Assembly: GCF_900602065.1 (NCBI RefSeq)
Contig: NZ_UWFN01000079.1
Location: 1-54,596, forward strand
DNA from: Pseudomonas viridiflava
Lineage (GTDB): Bacteria > Pseudomonadota > Gammaproteobacteria > Pseudomonadales > Pseudomonadaceae
DNA length: 54,596 nt
Direction: 5' to 3'
Numbering within the stretch: position 1 is the first letter of the stretch; each line of letters starts with the position of its first letter. Shown here in pieces: positions 36,701 to 45,778 of the stretch. Made by a program: the position numbers and the translations under genes. Under the pieces are notes generated by a model, which was given only the letters and a program-made list of their open reading frames with translations, was not told the origin of the DNA and did no database searches.

Positions 36701-37456
36701 ATGCCTGCTCCCGCTCTCTCGGGTCCGCAATACCTGCGCGAAGGCCTGAAACTGGTGCTAAGCCCAGGCCTGCGTCTATTTGTGCTGCTACCGCTGACCA
36801 TTAATCTGCTGCTGTTTGCCGGCCTGATTTATCTGGCTATGCATCAGTTCGGCATGTGGGTTGATACGTTCATGCCTGAATTGCCGAGCTGGTTGAGCTT
36901 CCTCAGCTATATCCTCTGGCCGCTGTTCGTCGCACTGGTAATCTTCATGGTGTTCTTCACGTTCACCATGCTCGCCAACATCATCGCGGCCCCCTTCAAT
37001 GGCTTTCTGGCAGAAAAAGTCGAAGTGGTGGTGCGTGGAACCGATGATTTCCCGCCGTTCAGTTGGGGTGAGCTGATCGCCATGGTGCCACGCACCTTCG
37101 GCCGGGAGATGCGCAAGCTTGGCTACTTTCTGCCTCGTGCATTAGCCTTGTTCATTCTGTCGTTCATCCCCGTCGTCAACCTGATCGCTGCGCCGCTATG
37201 GCTGCTATTCGGCGTCTGGATGATGGCCATCCAGTACATCGACTATCCGGCGGACAACCACAAGCTGGGCTGGAACGAAATGCTCGCCTGGCTGCGCGCC
37301 AAACGCTGGCAGAGCCTGAGCTTCGGCGGCATTGTTTATGTGGCGTTGCTAATCCCGGTGGTCAACATCCTGATGATGCCAGCCGCTGTCGCCGGGGCAA
37401 CTTTATTCTGGGTGCGGGAGCGAGGCGAAGAAGCGTTACTGACGCAGAAAGTCTGA
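36701..37456 (+). CDS. cysZ: Sulfate transporter CysZ
   Basis: This 251-residue inner-membrane protein matches CysZ, which imports sulfate for cysteine synthesis. It has four main hydrophobic stretches (about residues 20-45, 65-95, 145-180 and 200-235) and conserved ENxxxx-like loop signals such as [10 protein letters not shown] and [16 protein letters not shown] lies about seven bases before ATG. It is divergent from the peroxiredoxin gene and ends in its own terminator. Sulfur supply beside thiol redox genes makes sense functionally. Confidence 0.9.
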   Translation: MPAPALSGPQYLREGLKLVLSPGLRLFVLLPLTINLLLFAGLIYLAMHQFGMWVDTFMPELPSWLSFLSYILWPLFVALVIFMVFFTFTMLANIIAAPFNGFLAEKVEVVVRGTDDFPPFSWGELIAMVPRTFGREMRKLGYFLPRALALFILSFIPVVNLIAAPLWLLFGVWMMAIQYIDYPADNHKLGWNEMLAWLRAKRWQSLSFGGIVYVALLIPVVNILMMPAAVAGATLFWVRERGEEALLTQKV

Positions 37457-37460
37457 AATT

Positions 37461-37490
37461 ATAAAAAGGCCCTCAACAGGGCCTTTTTAT
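37461..37490. terminator. Terminator after cysZ
   Basis: ATAAAAAGGCCCT, CAAC, AGGGCCTTTTTAT form a perfect 13-base stem with terminal A/T tracts. Confidence 0.92.
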
Positions 37491-37805
37491 CCTCGCCCAC
37501 CCATAAATAAATATTAAGCCAGTTAACTGATTAATAATTTAAAAAGAAAAAACCTACAGCACAATTAAACACTTCTCACCCACCTGAAAAAGCAAGCTTT
37601 AAACTTGCCCGGCAACCATTGCCCCTTGATGGCAATGACCTGCAGGCGTCCTACAAAACGCTTTCCGTAGGACGTTTATGTAGGAGCATAATTCCGTTTT
37701 CTATCTCGTCCTGTTTTATTGATGCTAAAACCTGACCAGTTCCTACACGGAAGATTCTGGCCCTCCTGTTGCTATTACAGCTATACAACAAGGAGTGAGC
37801 AAAAC
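37491..37805. other. A/T-rich gap with one hairpin, no gene seen
   Basis: No convincing frame occurs here. CGTCCTAC (37647-37654) and GTAGGACG (37667-37674) form a perfect eight-base stem with a 12-base loop. The rest is A/T-rich sequence leading to the AAGGAG of the next small gene. Confidence 0.5.
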
Positions 37806-38108
37806 ATGGAAATCAAGCCAACTACCATTCACCCGAATACTAAGACCGGGCAGAAAAAAACCTCAACAGCAGACTCCGGAGGGTTCGCGCAGATCCTGAA
37901 CGGTGTAACCAAATCGACATCTGCTCAAAAGATCGAAGCGCAGCCCGCCGCGTTGTGTCGCCTGACGAAACCACGATCACATCTGCAACTCACCAGCCTC
38001 AATCCAATCAGCGGCCCGCCCAAGCCCAAGCCCAAGCCCAAGCCAGCGGCACTGGAAACAATTGGCGAATCGCGGATTTTGCCGTTTGTTTTGTCTACTA
38101 CGCGCTGA
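37806..38108 (+). pseudogene. Small gene, probably frameshifted
   Basis: A 100-codon frame starts MEIKPTTIHP with AAGGAG ten bases upstream, a convincing translation start. After about residue 47 (EAQPAA) this frame reads KPKPKPK and a poor tail. The alternate frame from 37955 reads a more natural SPDETTITS, then AQAQAQAQA through the CCCAAG repeat at 38019-38042, and goes on to 38170. One extra base near 37945 would join the two into a single protein of about 120 residues. No family is recognised. It could also be intact and simply orphan. Confidence 0.45.
38019..38042 (+). repeat. CCCAAG hexanucleotide repeat, four copies
   Basis: Four perfect CCCAAG units lie inside the small frame at 37806. 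Being six bases, a change in copy number would keep the frame. Confidence 0.85.
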
Positions 38109-38183
38109 AGGCGAACTTTTTATCGAGTCATGCAATATCTGTAAGAGGTTGGCACAGAACTATCGCGTAGCAAGCATTTGACC

Positions 38184-38255
38184 TGTAGGAGCTGCCGAAG
38201 GCTGCGATAGCGGTGCATCAGGGAAATCTGATCGCAGCCTTCGGCAGCTCCTACA
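38184..38255. repeat. REP palindrome
   Basis: TGTAGGAGCTGCCGAAGGC to GCCTTCGGCAGCTCCTACA in the gap 38109-38455. The 200 bases after it hold no gene but contain AGCCTCGCCAACAC (38342-38355), identical to part of the ECF sigma pair 3 promoter region. Confidence 0.85.
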
Positions 38256-38455
38256 GACTATGCATCTCATCAGCGGTTTGAATATTGTTTGATGAAACCA
38301 GACTTATTGACGAAGCATTAGGGTTGATTACTTATAACCAGAGCCTCGCCAACACGCTGGCTACTAGAGAAGTAAATTTCAATTCATACACCCTGTCACA
38401 AATCCATCACCCCACCGCCACATAAATGAAATCATTGCGGCCGACACTGGCTGTC

Positions 38456-39649
38456 ATGAGCCAAATTCTTCACATCACCTTAATTACCGAAACCTTCGCT
38501 CCCGAGATCAATGGCGTTGCCAATACCCTGGGCCGTTTGTGCGACGGGCTGCGGCTGCGCGGGCATCGGGTTGAACTGGTGCGGCCGCGTCAGGCTGACG
38601 ATGCAGCGCTGGCCGCCGATGATCTGATGCTCTGTCGAGGCTGGCCGATCCCGGGTTATCCGGGCCTGCAATGGGGGCAGTCGTCGATGCACAAGCTGCT
38701 GCGCCGTTGGCAGCGGCAGCGACCGGACGTGCTGTACATCGCCACTGAAGGTCCGCTGGGGCTCTCGGCGTTGCGCGCGGCGCGACGGTTGGGAATTACG
38801 GTGATCAGCGGCTTCCACACCAACTTTGCGCAGTACACACAGCAATACGGCATGGGTTTCATGAACCGTTTGTTGACTCATTACCTGCGCTGGTTCCACA
38901 ACCGCTCGAAAGTGACGCTGGTCCCCAGCATCAGCCAGAAAATCGCCCTTGAGAGAAGAGGCTTCGAGCGTATCGAACTGCTTTCACGAGGCGTAGACAG
39001 CGGGTTGTTTCATCCGTCGAAACGCTCGCAGACGCTACGCGACTGTTGGGGAGTGGGGGCTGGGGATATCGCCGTGCTACACGTCGGCAGGCTCGCGCCG
39101 GAAAAAAACCTGAGTCTGCTCAAGTCGAGTTTTGAAGCTTTGCGCAGCAAGTATCCGCAGCGCCAGTTGAAACTGGTGATCGTGGGCGACGGCCCGCAAC
39201 GCGCAGCGCTGCAACAACAGCTCCCGGACGCTATCTTCTGTGGCACTCAGCGCGGTGACGCGCTGGCCGAGCACTACGCATCAGGGGATGTATTTCTGTT
39301 TCCAAGCCTGACCGAGACCTTTGGTAATGTCGTGCTGGAAGCTCTGGCGTCGGGGCTGGGCGTGGTGGCTTATGACGAGGCTGCGGCAGGGCAACATATT
39401 CGCCACGGCCATAACGGCGCGCTGGCCATGCCAGGCGACGAGGCGGCCTTTATTGATGCGGCCTGCTGGCTGCTGGAAGACAGCGAAACCTTGAGGCGTG
39501 TGCGTCTCAATGCCCGGCAGCACGCGAGCCGTCAGGGCTGGGGCGCGATTATTGATCTGTTCGAACGGAAAATGCTCAGTGCCTGCCCTGCGCCCGAACC
39601 GGCGAAAGCTCAACCGCTTCGGGGTGCCGAGTTGAAACTCAAACGCTAG
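38456..39649 (+). CDS. GT4-family glycosyltransferase
   Basis: This 397-residue protein has the GT-B fold: an N-terminal acceptor domain starting ITETFAPEINGVAN (about 9-22), and a C-terminal donor domain with GRLAPEKNLSLL (about 203-214), VGDGPQR and the E-x7-E motif in LTETFGNVVLEAL. It resembles GDP-mannose-dependent alpha-mannosyltransferases and diacylglycerol glucosyltransferases of the MgtA/SqdX type, so lipid or sugar mannosylation is possible. ATG at 38456 is chosen; a frame from 38426 adds ten atypical residues. Its stop overlaps the convergent OYE gene by four bases. Confidence 0.85.
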   Translation: MSQILHITLITETFAPEINGVANTLGRLCDGLRLRGHRVELVRPRQADDAALAADDLMLCRGWPIPGYPGLQWGQSSMHKLLRRWQRQRPDVLYIATEGPLGLSALRAARRLGITVISGFHTNFAQYTQQYGMGFMNRLLTHYLRWFHNRSKVTLVPSISQKIALERRGFERIELLSRGVDSGLFHPSKRSQTLRDCWGVGAGDIAVLHVGRLAPEKNLSLLKSSFEALRSKYPQRQLKLVIVGDGPQRAALQQQLPDAIFCGTQRGDALAEHYASGDVFLFPSLTETFGNVVLEALASGLGVVAYDEAAAGQHIRHGHNGALAMPGDEAAFIDAACWLLEDSETLRRVRLNARQHASRQGWGAIIDLFERKMLSACPAPEPAKAQPLRGAELKLKR

Positions 39650-40749
39650 ACCAGCGTGCTCAGAGCCTCGCGACTGAACGGCAGAATGTCTTGCTCGCGT
39701 CCTTCGCGGACTTTTACAGCCCAATCCGGATCCACCAGCAACGCACGTCCCACGGCCACCAGATCAAATTCATCAGCGTCCAGACGCTTGAGCAGATTTT
39801 CCAGGCTGGCGGGCTGAGCAACCTTGTCGGTGTTGACCATGAACTGCAAGAACTCACCATCCAGCCCGACACTGCCTACGGTAATAGTCGGCTTGCCGGT
39901 CAGTTTGCGCGTCCAGCCTGCCAGGTTCAGGTCAGAGCCTTCGAACTCCGGCTCCCAGAAACGCCGCGTCGAGCAGTGGAAAATGTCTACTCCGGCGTCC
40001 GAGAGCGGCTTGAGAAACTCTCCAAGCGCTTCTGGCGTCTGCACCAATCGGGCGCTGTAATCCTGCTGCTTCCACTGTGAAAACCGGAAAATAATCGGGT
40101 AGTCCTGCCCCACTGCAGCCCGCACCGCTTTGACCAGCTCGATAGCAAACCGCGACCTGTTGGCCAGGCTGCCACCGTACTCATCACTGCGCTGATTGCT
40201 GCCCTCCCAGAAGAACTGATCGACCAGATAGCCATGAGCACCATGGATTTCTACCCCGTCCATGCCAATGGTTTGCGCATCTTTCGCGGCCTGGGCAAAC
40301 GCGGCGATAACATCATCGATGTCCTGCTTGCTCATGCCATGAACAACGACCTGCCCCTCCTTGAGCTTTTCCATAGGCCCATAGGCAGGCACGCTGGCAT
40401 CCGGCTCGGTGCCCAAACGACGTACTGCACCGACATGCCACAGTTGCGGAACGATCTTGCCGCCCTCGGCATGCACCGCATCGACGACTTTCTTCCAGCC
40501 GGCCAGCGGCGCCTCACCAAAGAACTGGGGGACGTTGGGGTAACCGTTGGAGGCGTGGTGATTGACGGTCGTGCCTTCGGTGACGATCAGACCAACACCC
40601 GCCGCAGCACGGCGACGGTAATACTCGATCACTTTCGAGTTGGGGACATGACCGGGGGAAAAAGAGCGCGTCATCGGCGCCATGACAACACGCGACGACA
40701 GTTCAAGACTGCCTAGACGGAAGGGTTTGAACAGGGCTTTAACCGGCAT
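39646..40749 (-). CDS. Old Yellow Enzyme-family NADH:flavin oxidoreductase
   Basis: This 367-residue FMN enzyme reduces activated alkenes (enals, enones, nitro compounds). It shows the TIM-barrel start LSSRVVMAPMTRS (about 18-30) and the catalytic HxxH pair in IHGAHGYLVDQFFW (about 175-188), the His-His form, then NQRSDEYGGS and a C-terminal phosphate loop VGRALLVDP. ATG at 40749 has AAGGAG six bases upstream. It is convergent with the glycosyltransferase gene. An oxidative-stress or detoxification role fits its peroxidase neighbours. Confidence 0.9.
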   Translation of the reverse strand: MPVKALFKPFRLGSLELSSRVVMAPMTRSFSPGHVPNSKVIEYYRRRAAAGVGLIVTEGTTVNHHASNGYPNVPQFFGEAPLAGWKKVVDAVHAEGGKIVPQLWHVGAVRRLGTEPDASVPAYGPMEKLKEGQVVVHGMSKQDIDDVIAAFAQAAKDAQTIGMDGVEIHGAHGYLVDQFFWEGSNQRSDEYGGSLANRSRFAIELVKAVRAAVGQDYPIIFRFSQWKQQDYSARLVQTPEALGEFLKPLSDAGVDIFHCSTRRFWEPEFEGSDLNLAGWTRKLTGKPTITVGSVGLDGEFLQFMVNTDKVAQPASLENLLKRLDADEFDLVAVGRALLVDPDWAVKVREGREQDILPFSREALSTLV

Positions 40750-40913
40750 GCGAGGCTCCTTGGGATCGTTACGAATCGCCAAGAATAGGGCGCGGCATCA
40801 AGCGAGTGACAGCACTATTGATTTGGGTGATCTGGATTGAGAAGCGGCTCAGCGATGCCCATCCCTTTCGGGAGCTCGCTGCCTCGCGGCAAACACTGAC
40901 CTCGCGTCAAACC

Positions 40914-41005
40914 GGTAGGAGCGAACTTGTTCGCGAAAGGGCCGGTACGCTCCCTGCATCTGCTTGCTCTGGAATACCGCCTTCCCGGCTAAAGCCAGTC
41001 CCACA
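40914..41005. repeat. REP-like pair with GGAGCGAACTTGTTCGCGA
   Basis: GGTAGGAGCGAACTTGTTCG followed by an inverted TAAAGCCAGTCCCACA end, a diverged REP doublet. It occupies the gap 40750-41042, which has no gene. Confidence 0.65.
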
Positions 41006-41042
41006 GATGCAGCATCAAAGCCCAGACAGAAGCCCCGCGGCA

Positions 41043-41525
41043 TCAGCCCAACGCTTTCTCAATGGCCTGAATGACAGCCGGATCATCGGGCGTTGTGCGC
41101 GGCGAGAATCGTGCGAGTACTGCACCATTTTTACCGACCAGAAACTTTTCGAAATTCCAGGTGATATCCCCGGGAAACTCGGCACCTTCGCCCGCCAACA
41201 AGCGGTAAAGCTGATGACGATGAGGATCATTCACCTCAAGCTTCTCGCCCAACGGGAACGTCACGCCATAGTTGAGACTGCAGAACTCCTGGATTTCCTG
41301 CGCAGAACCTGGCTCCTGTCCGGCAAATTGGTTGCACGGCAGGCCCAGCACGCTGAAACCTTTGTCCTTGTATTGCTGATAGAGATTCTCGAGCGCCGCG
41401 TACTGAGGCGTCAGCCCGCACTTTGAAGCGACATTGACGACCAGAACCACTCGTCCCTTGAAGGTCGCCAGAGAAAGCTCCTGACCATCCAGATCCTTCA
41501 ATTTAATGTCGTGAAACGCACTCAT
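41043..41525 (-). CDS. Glutathione peroxidase (Cys type)
   Basis: This 160-residue thioredoxin-fold peroxidase has the active-site Cys at C36 (NVASKCGLTP), Gln at Q70 (LPCNQFAGQEPG) and Trp in WNFEKFLV (about 126), with a second Cys at C82 (EFCSLNYGV) typical of thioredoxin-dependent members. It probably reduces peroxides using thioredoxin or glutathione. ATG at 41525 gives the usual N-terminus; a start at 41555 would add ten residues. It lies downstream of slyD on the same strand, with a terminator between. Confidence 0.92.
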   Translation of the reverse strand: MSAFHDIKLKDLDGQELSLATFKGRVVLVVNVASKCGLTPQYAALENLYQQYKDKGFSVLGLPCNQFAGQEPGSAQEIQEFCSLNYGVTFPLGEKLEVNDPHRHQLYRLLAGEGAEFPGDITWNFEKFLVGKNGAVLARFSPRTTPDDPAVIQAIEKALG

Positions 41526-41552
41526 GACCCACTCCCCCTCAAATCCAGCGGA

Positions 41553-41617
41553 CAAAAAAGGCGCCTACCAGGCTGCGTGAACCAAGTTGTTCGCGCAGAA
41601 CCTGCCTGGGCGCCTTT
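41553..41617 (-). terminator. Terminator after slyD
   Basis: On the minus strand GGCGCCCAGGCAGG and CCTGGTAGGCGCC form a long imperfect stem (with CGCAG paired inside), followed by TTTTTT. It separates slyD from the glutathione peroxidase gene. Confidence 0.85.
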
Positions 41618-41644
41618 TCAGCTACCTGAGCTTAGCAGCTCAAA

Positions 41645-42130
41645 TCAATGGTGGTGACCACCTTCGCCATGCACGTGACCGTGGGCGATTTCTTCCTGGC
41701 TGGCATCACGGATATCAACGATCTTGACTTCGAAGTTCAAGCGCTGACCGGCCAGTGGGTGGTTGCCGTCAACGGTGACGTCGTCGCCGTCCAGGTCGCG
41801 AATGGTGACGATCTGCATGCTGCCGTCAGGGCCGGAAGCGTGGAATTGCATACCGACTTCCAGTTCGTCGACACCTTCGAACATGCTGCGGCTCAAGGTG
41901 CTGACCAGTTCTGCGGAGTATTCGCCGTAGGCGTCTTCCGGCTCGATAGCGACTTTCAGTTCGTCACCGACGTTCTTGCCGTCCAGTGCCTTTTCCAGGC
42001 CAGGAATGATATTGCCTGCGCCTTGCAGGTAAACCAGCGGCGCGCCGCCAGCGGAACTGTCGATGACCTCACCAGCGTCATTGGTCAGGGTATAGTCAAT
42101 GGAGACAGCCTTATTGGCGGCGATCGGCAT
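41645..42130 (-). CDS. slyD: FKBP-type peptidyl-prolyl isomerase SlyD
   Basis: This 161-residue protein is a folding helper with an FKBP domain (about 1-69 and 130-150) and an inserted flap chaperone domain (about 70-128). The C-terminus is His-rich (HGHVHGEGGHHH), the metal-binding tail that lets SlyD hold nickel for hydrogenase or other enzymes. The tail is shorter than in E. coli. The start ATG at 42130 is clear. It is divergent from the DUF3565 gene. Confidence 0.92.
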   Translation of the reverse strand: MPIAANKAVSIDYTLTNDAGEVIDSSAGGAPLVYLQGAGNIIPGLEKALDGKNVGDELKVAIEPEDAYGEYSAELVSTLSRSMFEGVDELEVGMQFHASGPDGSMQIVTIRDLDGDDVTVDGNHPLAGQRLNFEVKIVDIRDASQEEIAHGHVHGEGGHHH

Positions 42131-42230
42131 GGGGCAAGACCTTTGCTTAAGATTGAAGAACGATCAAGTTTAACCAAGCCATCGCCCGAAAGCGAACGCA
42201 ACTCTGACAGACGGAGGCAGAAGGCCCATA

Positions 42231-42449
42231 TTGAATAACGTGACGGTGTCTGATTTCCGGCAGGACGAAGAGGGCCATTGGGTGGCGGTGTTGTCGTGCG
42301 GACACACACAACACCTGCGCCATCAACCGCCCTGGCAATCACGTGCCTGGGTGCTCGATCCCGTCCAGCGCCTGCAAAAAATAGGTCAAGGCTTTCGCTG
42401 TGGCTGGTGTGCGCAGGCCTCGGATAACGATAACCTTAGCCACCGTTGA
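42231..42449 (+). CDS. DUF3565 small zinc-ribbon-like protein
   Basis: This 72-residue protein matches DUF3565: conserved LSCGHTQHLRHQPPW (about 21-35) and FRCGWC (about 55-60), whose Cys and His residues probably bind one zinc ion. TTG at 42231 is chosen because AGAAGG lies six bases upstream; GTG at 42240 is possible. It precedes pta by 89 bases on the same strand. Function is unknown. Confidence 0.8.
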   Translation: MNNVTVSDFRQDEEGHWVAVLSCGHTQHLRHQPPWQSRAWVLDPVQRLQKIGQGFRCGWCAQASDNDNLSHR

Positions 42450-42538
42450 GACGCTGCGAAACGACAGCGCCCTGTTTACCGGTCAATGGCGTGTTTACGT
42501 CCGCCATGGCCCTTGTACTGCTCAAGCGAGAACCCTGA

Positions 42539-44629
42539 ATGCAGACTTTCTTTATTGCCCCCACAGACTTTGGTGTGGGTCTGACATCCATCAGCCTGGG
42601 TCTGGTTCGCACCCTTGAGCGCGCCGGGTTGAAAGTCGGCTTTTTCAAACCTATCGCTCAACCGCACCCTGGTGATCTTGGCCCGGAGCGCTCCACTGAA
42701 CTGGTTGCCCGTACGCACGGCCTTAATCCGCCACGACCGCTGGCCCTTTCTCATGTGGAGCGGATGCTCGGTGACGGTCAACTGGATGAGCTGCTCGAAG
42801 AGATCATCAGCCTCTATCAGCAGGCCGCGGTCGGCAAAGACGTCTTGATTGTCGAAGGTATGGTGCCGACCCGGCACGCCAGCTATGCGGCCCGGGTCAA
42901 TTTGCACCTGGCCAAGAGCCTGGATGCGGATGTGATTCTGGTCTCGGCACCGGAAAACGAAGTGCTGGCTGAACTCTCGGGCCGCGTCGAACTGCAGGCT
43001 CAGCTGTTTGGCGGTCCCAAGGACCCGAAAGTCCTGGGGGTGATTCTCAATAAAGTCCGCACTGACGAAAGCATGGAAGCGTTCGCCGCACGGCTCAAAG
43101 AGCATTCGCCACTGTTGCGCAGCGGCGACTTCCGTTTGCTGGGCTGCATTCCCTATCAGGCCGAGCTGAACGCGCCACGTACCCGCGATGTAGCAGAACT
43201 GCTCGGCGCACAGGTGATCAATGCCGGTGACTACGATCAGCGCCGCATGTCGAAAATCATTATCTGCGCCCGCACCGTGCTCAATACCGTGGAATTACTC
43301 AAACCCGGCGTGCTGGTCGTGACGCCCGGCGATCGTGATGACATCATTCTTGCCGTCAGCCTTGCGGCCATGAACGGCGTGCCACTCGCAGGCTTGCTGC
43401 TGACCAGCGACACCGTGCCTGACCCGCGCATCATGGAACTGTGTCGCGGGGCTTTGCAGGCGGGCCTGCCGGTTCTGTCGGTGAGCACCGGTTCCTATGA
43501 CACGGCCACTCAGCTCAATCAGCTGAACAAGGAAATCCCCATTGATGACCGCGAGCGAGCCGAGATCATTACCGATTTCGTCGCCAGTCATCTGGACGCC
43601 AACTGGCTGCACCAGCGCTGTGGGACCCCGCGAGAACTGCGACTGTCGCCAGCCGTATTCCGCTATCAACTGATCCAGCGCGCCCAGACTGCCAACAAAC
43701 GTATTGTGCTGCCCGAAGGCAGTGAGCCGCTGACCATTCAGGCCGCCGCGATCTGTCACGCACGCGGTATCGCCCGTTGTGTGTTGCTGGCCAAGCCGGA
43801 AGAAGTACATTCGGTGGCCAAGGCGCAAGGCATCGAACTGCCACCGGGCCTGGAAATTCTTGATCCGGATCTGATTCGCGAGCGTTACATAGCACCGATG
43901 GTCGAGTTGCGTAAAAGCAAAAGCCTCAATGCGCCGATGGCTGAGCAGCAACTGGAAGACACGGTGGTGATCGGCACCATGATGCTGGCGCTGGACGAGG
44001 TCGACGGGCTGGTTTCCGGTGTCATCCACTCCACCGCCAATACCATTCGCCCGGCCCTGCAACTGATCAAGACCGCACCGGGCTGCACGCTGGTGTCATC
44101 GGTGTTTTTCATGCTGTTCCCGGATCAGGTGCTGGTCTATGGCGACTGCATCATGAACCCGCACCCAAGCGCCACCGAGCTAGCGGAAATCGCCTTGCAA
44201 AGCGCTAACTCGGCAGTCGCCTTCGGGATTACACCGCGGGTCGCGATGATCAGCTATTCCAGCGGCAACTCGGCCAGCGGCGAAGAAGTCGAGAAGGTCC
44301 GCGAGGCCACCCAACTCGCGCAGGAGACTCAGCGCGACCTGCTGATCGACGGCCCGCTGCAATACGACGCGGCTGCCAACGAGAACGTCGCCCGGCAATT
44401 AGCACCCGACAGCGCCGTAGCCGGTCGCGCCAATGTGTTCGTGTTCCCCGACCTGAACACCGGCAATACCACCTACAAAGCCGTACAGCGCAGTGCCGAC
44501 TGCGTCAGTATCGGGCCGATGCTGCAAGGCCTGCGCAAACCGGTGAACGATCTGCCCCGCGGCGCACAGGTGGATGACATCGTCTACACCATCGCGTTGA
44601 CGGCAATTCAGGCCGACACCCTTTCCTGA
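42539..44629 (+). CDS. pta: Phosphate acetyltransferase Pta
   Basis: This 696-residue enzyme converts acetyl-CoA and phosphate to acetyl phosphate. It is the long form with an N-terminal P-loop-like domain (about 1-200, with GVGLTSISLGLVRTLERAG), a DRTGG domain (about 215-325) and the C-terminal catalytic PTA domain (about 370-690, with LPEGSEPLTIQAAAI). No ackA gene lies within view, although ackA is usually next to pta; acetate kinase must be encoded elsewhere. It is followed 78 bases later by an acyltransferase gene. Confidence 0.94.
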   Translation: MQTFFIAPTDFGVGLTSISLGLVRTLERAGLKVGFFKPIAQPHPGDLGPERSTELVARTHGLNPPRPLALSHVERMLGDGQLDELLEEIISLYQQAAVGKDVLIVEGMVPTRHASYAARVNLHLAKSLDADVILVSAPENEVLAELSGRVELQAQLFGGPKDPKVLGVILNKVRTDESMEAFAARLKEHSPLLRSGDFRLLGCIPYQAELNAPRTRDVAELLGAQVINAGDYDQRRMSKIIICARTVLNTVELLKPGVLVVTPGDRDDIILAVSLAAMNGVPLAGLLLTSDTVPDPRIMELCRGALQAGLPVLSVSTGSYDTATQLNQLNKEIPIDDRERAEIITDFVASHLDANWLHQRCGTPRELRLSPAVFRYQLIQRAQTANKRIVLPEGSEPLTIQAAAICHARGIARCVLLAKPEEVHSVAKAQGIELPPGLEILDPDLIRERYIAPMVELRKSKSLNAPMAEQQLEDTVVIGTMMLALDEVDGLVSGVIHSTANTIRPALQLIKTAPGCTLVSSVFFMLFPDQVLVYGDCIMNPHPSATELAEIALQSANSAVAFGITPRVAMISYSSGNSASGEEVEKVREATQLAQETQRDLLIDGPLQYDAAANENVARQLAPDSAVAGRANVFVFPDLNTGNTTYKAVQRSADCVSIGPMLQGLRKPVNDLPRGAQVDDIVYTIALTAIQADTLS

Positions 44630-44707
44630 CACACTGCTGCCTCACACTCACGGTGCTGTCGCCTGCCAGGCGACAGCATCCGAATAATCTTCTGGAGCCC
44701 TTCCGGT

Positions 44708-45619
44708 ATGGATTTTCTGCCTGCCCCATTGCGCGGCGTCATCGCCTCGCTGCTGTTGGCGCTCAACACCATTGTTTGTTGTACGCCGCTGTTTGTCGTC
44801 GCCATCTTCAAACTTTGCCTGCCCTTCCCCGCCGCTCAACGCGTGACAGACTGGCTGATGAGCCATATTCATGAAGCGTGGATCGCCAATAACAATCGCT
44901 GGATGAACCTGATCGGGCACACTCGCTGGCAGTTGAGCGGGCTGGAAGGCCTGGATTACGAACACTCGTATCTGGTGACCAGCAACCACCAGAGCTGGGT
45001 CGACATCATGGTGTTGCAGTACGTCCTGAACCGCAGGATTCGCCCGCTGAAGTTTTTCCTCAAGCAGGAGTTGATCTGGGTGCCGGTGATTGGTCTGGCA
45101 TGGTGGGCGCTGGGCTTCCCGTTCATGAAGCGCTACTCCAAAGCCTACCTGGCCAAACACCCGGAGAAGCAAGGCAAGGACCTGGCAACCACCCGCCGCA
45201 CCTGCGCCAAATTTCGCAATAACCCGGTAGGCATCTTCAATTTCGCTGAAGGCACCCGCTTCACCAGCGGCAAACACGCCGCGCAGTCATCGCCGTTCCG
45301 CTATCTGCTCAAACCCAAGGCAGGCGGAATCGCGTTTGTACTGGATGCGATGGGTGAACAGCTGGAGTCGATCATTAACGTCACGATTCACTACCCGCAG
45401 GGTCGGCCAGGCTACTGGGATCTGCTATGCGGCAATGTTCGGGAAGTAGTCGCGCATTTCGAAGAGATCAAGATCCCGCCGCACTTCATTGGCAAGAACT
45501 ACGATCAGGACGGCGAATACCGTCTGGAATTCCAGCAGTGGATTAATAAGCTGTGGGAGGAGAAGGATCAGTTGTTGGCGCGGTTGCACAGCGAGTATCC
45601 GGGTGACGCGAAACCATAA
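44708..45619 (+). CDS. PlsC-type acyltransferase (YihG-like)
   Basis: This 303-residue membrane acyltransferase has an N-terminal hydrophobic segment (about 10-40), the HX4D motif NHQSWVDIM (about 96-104) and the acceptor motif FAEGTRFT (about 179-186). It probably acylates lysophosphatidic acid or another lysophospholipid. The form resembles E. coli YihG rather than the shorter PlsC. It is on the same strand as pta and may be cotranscribed. Confidence 0.87.
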   Translation: MDFLPAPLRGVIASLLLALNTIVCCTPLFVVAIFKLCLPFPAAQRVTDWLMSHIHEAWIANNNRWMNLIGHTRWQLSGLEGLDYEHSYLVTSNHQSWVDIMVLQYVLNRRIRPLKFFLKQELIWVPVIGLAWWALGFPFMKRYSKAYLAKHPEKQGKDLATTRRTCAKFRNNPVGIFNFAEGTRFTSGKHAAQSSPFRYLLKPKAGGIAFVLDAMGEQLESIINVTIHYPQGRPGYWDLLCGNVREVVAHFEEIKIPPHFIGKNYDQDGEYRLEFQQWINKLWEEKDQLLARLHSEYPGDAKP

Positions 45620-45624
45620 CACCC

Positions 45625-45690
45625 TGTAGGAGTGAGCTTGCTCGCGATAGCGGACTGTCAGTCATTGGATGGCCGCTATCGCGAGCAAAG
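45625..45690. repeat. REP palindrome between convergent genes
   Basis: TGTAGGAGTGAGCTTGCTCG pairs with the GCTATCGCGAGCAAAG end in the gap 45620-45778 before the third receptor gene. Confidence 0.8.
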
Positions 45691-45778
45691 TGGACCGCCC
45701 CCCCGGTCACTACAAGTCCATTAGCGCCGCGAGACAGCGCGGATAAAACGTCGATCCAGATAAGTATTCCTACTTCTA

